Positions 5,713 to 8,588 of a stretch of 8,588 nucleotides of DNA are shown here, one piece after another. The notes under the pieces are model-generated. The model had not been told where the DNA came from and searched no databases. It saw nothing but the letters and a program-made list of their open reading frames with translations. The DNA lies in NCBI GenBank assembly GCA_934279105.1, contig CAKQWR010000083.1, forward strand, positions 1 through 8,588. Direction: 5' to 3'. Within the stretch, counting starts at the first letter, position 1. The number at the start of each line of letters is the position of its first letter. The stretch comes from an uncultured Oribacterium sp. (GTDB taxonomy: Bacteria; Bacillota; Clostridia; Lachnospirales; Lachnospiraceae). The translations under genes and the position numbers were made by a program.

Positions 5713-7038
5713 ATGAGAATCGTAAACCTGATTGGAGTAGGCCCTGGAAACCCGGACATGCTGACGAAGAGTGCGGTCGATGCCATCTGCGCATCGGATG
5801 TCGTGATGGGCGCGACGCGTGCGTTGACGACAGCCCGTGCTGTATTACCGGCAGAAAACAGTCCGGAAACGCTGGAGACCTTCCGCACGGAAGAGATGGT
5901 CGAGTATATCCTCGCGCATCCGGAGAAGAAGACGATCTCCGCGGTATTCACCGGCGATACGAGTGTTTACTCCGGCGCGATTCCGCTTCGCCGCGCACTG
6001 AAGAAGCGCTTGACCGCGGTTCGCGATGAGGATTCCGAGGATGAGACCGCGCTCGAGCAGCTTGAGATCCGGAACTATGCCGGTGTGTCGAGCATTCAGT
6101 ACTTCCTCAGCAAGCGTTCGATCAGCATGGCGGATGTCAAGCTCGTCAGCCTCCACGGCCTTCACAAGGACATGGTGCCGCTGATTCGCGAGAACCGTTT
6201 CGTCTGTGCCCTTCTGGGTGCGGAGGACAATGTCTCCATCATCGCGCAGGAGCTGGTACAGTTCGGCCTCAATAATGTACGTATCACCGTCGGCGAGCGT
6301 CTGAGCTACGCGGATGAGAAATTCACCGTTGGCTCCCCACGTGAGCTCCGCGAGCGGAGCTTCGACCGCCTCGCCATCGCGCTGTTTGAGAACGATGACT
6401 TCCGTGTATCGATGCGCAGCTTCGGTATATCGGATGATCGCTTCAACCGCCTCGATGGCATCCCGATGACGAAGCGCGATGTGCGTGCACTGAGCCTCTG
6501 CCGTCTGGCTCTCCGTGAGAACAGTATCATGTATGATATCGGTGCGGGTACCGGCAGTGTGTCCATCGAGGCTGCATTGACCTGCCCAGAAGGAAAGGTG
6601 ATTTCTGTCGAGGTAGATCAGGACGCGATTTACACCCTCGAGCAGAACCGCTATCAGTTCAAGGTCGATAACATCCGCATCGTGCGCGGTATCGCACCGG
6701 CCTGCTTCGCGGAGGAGAGCTTCCAGGCGCCGGGTGAGCGGAAGAATGTCTCCGACGAGGGTCCGCTGCCGATTCCAGATTGTGTTTTCATCGGCGGCAG
6801 CAAGGGCAATCTCGGTGCCATCGTGGACTGGGCGATCAAGGTGAACCCGAATGTCATCATCGTCATCAACACGGTAACGCTGGAGTCCAGTGCAGAGGTG
6901 CTGGAGATCGAGCGTCGCCTCACGGATTATCAGTTCGAGATGGTGGAGATTCAGGCAACCGGGCTCGAGCGCCGTGGCAGCTACCACATGCACCGCGCAG
7001 AAAACCCGATTACCATCACGAGAATCTCGAGACGGTAA
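5713..7038 (+). CDS. cbiET: CbiE-CbiT fusion: cobalt-precorrin-7 C(5)-methyltransferase and cobalt-precorrin-6B C(15)-methyltransferase (decarboxylating)
   Basis: This 441-residue protein joins the two activities that are separate CbiE and CbiT in Salmonella and fused as CobL in aerobic bacteria. The CbiE half (about 1-225) has the glycine loop IGVGPGNPDMLT (7-18), the SAM-binding FTGDTSVYSGA (79-89), YAGVSSIQYF (122-131) and VSLHGLHKD (145-153). The CbiT half (about 235-441) has the entry GIPMTKRDVRAL (249-260), a class I methyltransferase motif DIGAGTGSVSIEAAL (275-289), the acidic VEVDQDA (299-305) and FIGGSKGNLGAI (359-370). CbiT methylates C15 and removes the C12 acetate carboxyl; CbiE methylates C5. 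Two short hydrophilic stretches (about 100-117 and 335-355) sit where single-domain relatives have short loops. A strong GGAGG (5702-5706) lies six bases before the ATG. Fusion order is E then T. Confidence 0.95.
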   Translation: MRIVNLIGVGPGNPDMLTKSAVDAICASDVVMGATRALTTARAVLPAENSPETLETFRTEEMVEYILAHPEKKTISAVFTGDTSVYSGAIPLRRALKKRLTAVRDEDSEDETALEQLEIRNYAGVSSIQYFLSKRSISMADVKLVSLHGLHKDMVPLIRENRFVCALLGAEDNVSIIAQELVQFGLNNVRITVGERLSYADEKFTVGSPRELRERSFDRLAIALFENDDFRVSMRSFGISDDRFNRLDGIPMTKRDVRALSLCRLALRENSIMYDIGAGTGSVSIEAALTCPEGKVISVEVDQDAIYTLEQNRYQFKVDNIRIVRGIAPACFAEESFQAPGERKNVSDEGPLPIPDCVFIGGSKGNLGAIVDWAIKVNPNVIIVINTVTLESSAEVLEIERRLTDYQFEMVEIQATGLERRGSYHMHRAENPITITRISRR

Positions 7039-7110
7039 ATTTTCAGACGTGATTTGACAGACAGCATCGGAATGTGCGCCGCATCCCACGGCGTTCAGAG
7101 CACAAACCCT
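7039..7110. other. 72-base gap between cbiE-cbiT and cbiA
   Basis: The gap is open in the same frame as both flanking genes and holds an in-frame ATG at 7072 and TTG at 7054, neither with a clear ribosome site. No strong Shine-Dalgarno sequence precedes the chosen cbiA start at 7111 either. No terminator is seen. Confidence 0.5.
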
Positions 7111-8588
7111 ATGAGAAATGAATTTCGAAAAATCGTGATCGCCGCGGATCGAAGCGGCGCAGGAAAGACCACAGTCAGCTGTGGTCTTCTTGCCGTGTTG
7201 AAAAAGCGGGGCGTGAAGGTTCAGAGCTTCAAGTGCGGGCCCGACTATATCGATCCGATGTTTCACCGACAGGTGCTCGGGGTACCATCCGGAAATCTCG
7301 ACAGCTTCTTCACGGACGCGACGACGCTACGGCATATTTTCCGAGACCGTACGATAGCGAGTGACGCGCAACTCGCGCTCGTCGAGGGCGTGATGGGCTA
7401 CTACGATGGCCTAGGTGGTGTGTCGAGTGCCGCATCGACCTCAGAAATCGCACGCATCCTCGATGCTCCGACCATCCTCGTGATGGATGCGAAGGGCGCG
7501 AGTGTGACCATCGCGGCGCTCGTGCGCGGTATGCAGCAGTTTGGGGAGGAAACTGCTGCGCCGGATGAACGGCCGATGCAGTCCCCATCCGCAGCGTCGC
7601 GGTCGAAGGTGATTTCGGAGGAAGAGACATCGGTGAGGACGGAAGCAGAGCCGGCGAAAAAGCTGTGCCGGCGGCAGGGCGGCATCCGCGGCCTCATCCT
7701 GAATCGCGTATCGTCGATGTTCTATCCGCGACTGAAAAACGTGATCGAAGAGTACTGTCCGGGCATCGAAGTACTCGGGTATCTCCCGGACCTTCCGGAA
7801 CTGAAGCTTCCGTCCCGTCATCTCGGTCTCGTCGAGCCGGAGGAGTTGCAGGATTTCCGAAACTGGGCAGACCGTGTTGCGGAAGAACTGGAGAAGTGCG
7901 TTGATGTCGATCGACTGCTGGAGATCGCAGCGGTAGAGCAGGGGGTGGCGCTCGACGATCGTACCGACCGCATGCGTATTCGCGAAACGAAAATCGCCAG
8001 AGAAACCATCGATAGAGAGGAGAACAGACCGTCCTTCGATCCGGCGGCTGAAGTGGATGAAAAGGCAGGATGCACGCAGAATTCTAAAATGGATACAGGT
8101 ATTCAGCGAAGCTCTGCAGGTGAGGAGAAGGCGGCAGAGCCGGAAACTGCCGGGAGCAGAATGGTGCGGATTGCGGTATCCGAAGATGAGGCATTTAATT
8201 TCATGTATCAGGAGAATCGAGCGCTGCTCGAGCAACTCGGTGCAAAGCTGGTGCCGTTTAGTCCGCTGCATGATGCGGCACTCCCAGTGGATGTCGATGG
8301 CCTGATCCTGTCCGGTGGCTATCCAGAGCTCTATAAGGATGCGCTTTCTGCGAATGCGTCGATGCGTGCGTCGGTGGCGGACGCAATCAAGAGAGGTATT
8401 CCGACGATTGCGGAGTGCGGTGGGTATATGTATCTGCTGGATGCCATCGAGCAGGTCTCGATGTGCGGTGTGCTCGCGGGTGATGCGAGACGAAAGGAGC
8501 GCCTCGTGCGCTTCGGTTATATCGAGGCGGAAACACAGCGTGACAGCGTATTGGGCCCGGCCGGTACCGTGCTGCGCGGGCATGAATT
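7111..8588 (+). CDS. cbiA: Cobyrinate a,c-diamide synthase, 3' end beyond the window, with two long insertions
   Basis: CbiA amidates the a and c side chains of cob(II)yrinate using ATP and glutamine, completing the corrin steps before adenosylation. The N-terminal dethiobiotin-synthetase-like domain shows a P-loop at residues 12-21 (DRSGAGKTTV region), FKCGPDYIDPMFH (40-52) and VEGVMGYYDG (91-100). The C-terminal class I glutamine amidotransferase domain shows SGGYPE (401-406) and the nucleophile region ECGGYMYL with Cys436. The window ends inside the RGHE(F) motif (489-492), so a C-terminal portion is missing. Two hydrophilic insertions occur: about 145-189, where the family goes directly from the alpha-helix after the MDAKG segment to GLILN, and about 283-349, between the two domains. 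The first codon at 7111 gives the usual family start (KIVIAADRSGAGKT) but has no clear ribosome site; ATG 7072 is an alternative. 492 codons are visible. Confidence 0.95.
   Translation, partial: MRNEFRKIVIAADRSGAGKTTVSCGLLAVLKKRGVKVQSFKCGPDYIDPMFHRQVLGVPSGNLDSFFTDATTLRHIFRDRTIASDAQLALVEGVMGYYDGLGGVSSAASTSEIARILDAPTILVMDAKGASVTIAALVRGMQQFGEETAAPDERPMQSPSAASRSKVISEEETSVRTEAEPAKKLCRRQGGIRGLILNRVSSMFYPRLKNVIEEYCPGIEVLGYLPDLPELKLPSRHLGLVEPEELQDFRNWADRVAEELEKCVDVDRLLEIAAVEQGVALDDRTDRMRIRETKIARETIDREENRPSFDPAAEVDEKAGCTQNSKMDTGIQRSSAGEEKAAEPETAGSRMVRIAVSEDEAFNFMYQENRALLEQLGAKLVPFSPLHDAALPVDVDGLILSGGYPELYKDALSANASMRASVADAIKRGIPTIAECGGYMYLLDAIEQVSMCGVLAGDARRKERLVRFGYIEAETQRDSVLGPAGTVLRGHE

Noticed and set aside
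5845..7266. 473-codon open frame on the minus strand opposite cbiE-cbiT
   Set aside because: It lies antisense to an unmistakable methyltransferase fusion, and its composition is that expected of an antisense frame in GC-rich DNA.
7441..8583. 380-codon open frame on the minus strand opposite cbiA
   Set aside because: It is antisense to CbiA, whose P-loop and glutaminase motifs are clear; no family features were seen in the opposite frame.

Overview
The window carries part of an anaerobic (early cobalt insertion) cobalamin biosynthesis operon, preceded by a separately promoted metal-ion transporter gene, all on the + strand. Coding GC is high, up to about 68% in a hand-counted stretch of cbiJ, while the gaps between genes are AT-rich. 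Ribosome sites are of the strong GGAGG type, and CbiE and CbiT are fused. Together with the anaerobic route (CbiG present) this suggests an anaerobic, GC-rich Firmicute, perhaps of the Negativicutes or Clostridia. That assignment is an inference of low confidence.

Layout: 1-163 is a non-coding leader with a perfect 9-4-9 inverted repeat (95-116) that overlaps a -10-like hexamer. 164-952 encodes a ZIP-family metal permease. 953-1285 is a 333-base gap with an extended -10 promoter (about 1097-1126), then seven tandem 17-bp degenerate repeats (1153-1271), then the cbiF ribosome site. The cobalamin genes follow: cbiF (1286-2065), cbiG (2062-3318, ATGA overlap), cbiH (3463-4260), cbiJ (4342-5592), a cbiE-cbiT fusion (5713-7038) and cbiA (7111 to beyond the window end). 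No convincing rho-independent terminator is visible between them, so one transcription unit from the promoter before cbiF is the simplest reading.

How the genes work together: CbiH (C17 methylation and ring contraction), CbiF (C11), CbiG (lactone opening and loss of the C20 fragment), CbiJ (reduction), CbiT (C15 methylation and C12 decarboxylation), CbiE (C5) and CbiA (a,c-diamidation) cover most of the route from cobalt-factor III to cob(II)yrinate a,c-diamide. CbiL, CbiD, CbiC and the cobalt chelatase are not in the window. The ZIP transporter may supply cobalt, but this is inferred only from its position.

Most unusual observations: (1) the 17-bp tandem repeat array forming most of the cbiF leader, with two mutually exclusive 7-bp hairpins; (2) several enzymes (CbiG, CbiJ, CbiA, and to a lesser degree CbiE-CbiT) are enlarged by hydrophilic, low-complexity insertions at places where the family normally has short loops, while CbiF and CbiH have normal length; (3) the gaps between the cob genes are unusually long (72-144 bases) and several share an A-rich TAGAAA word. 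No complete cobalamin riboswitch is visible before cbiF, only a 10-base match to the B12-box core.
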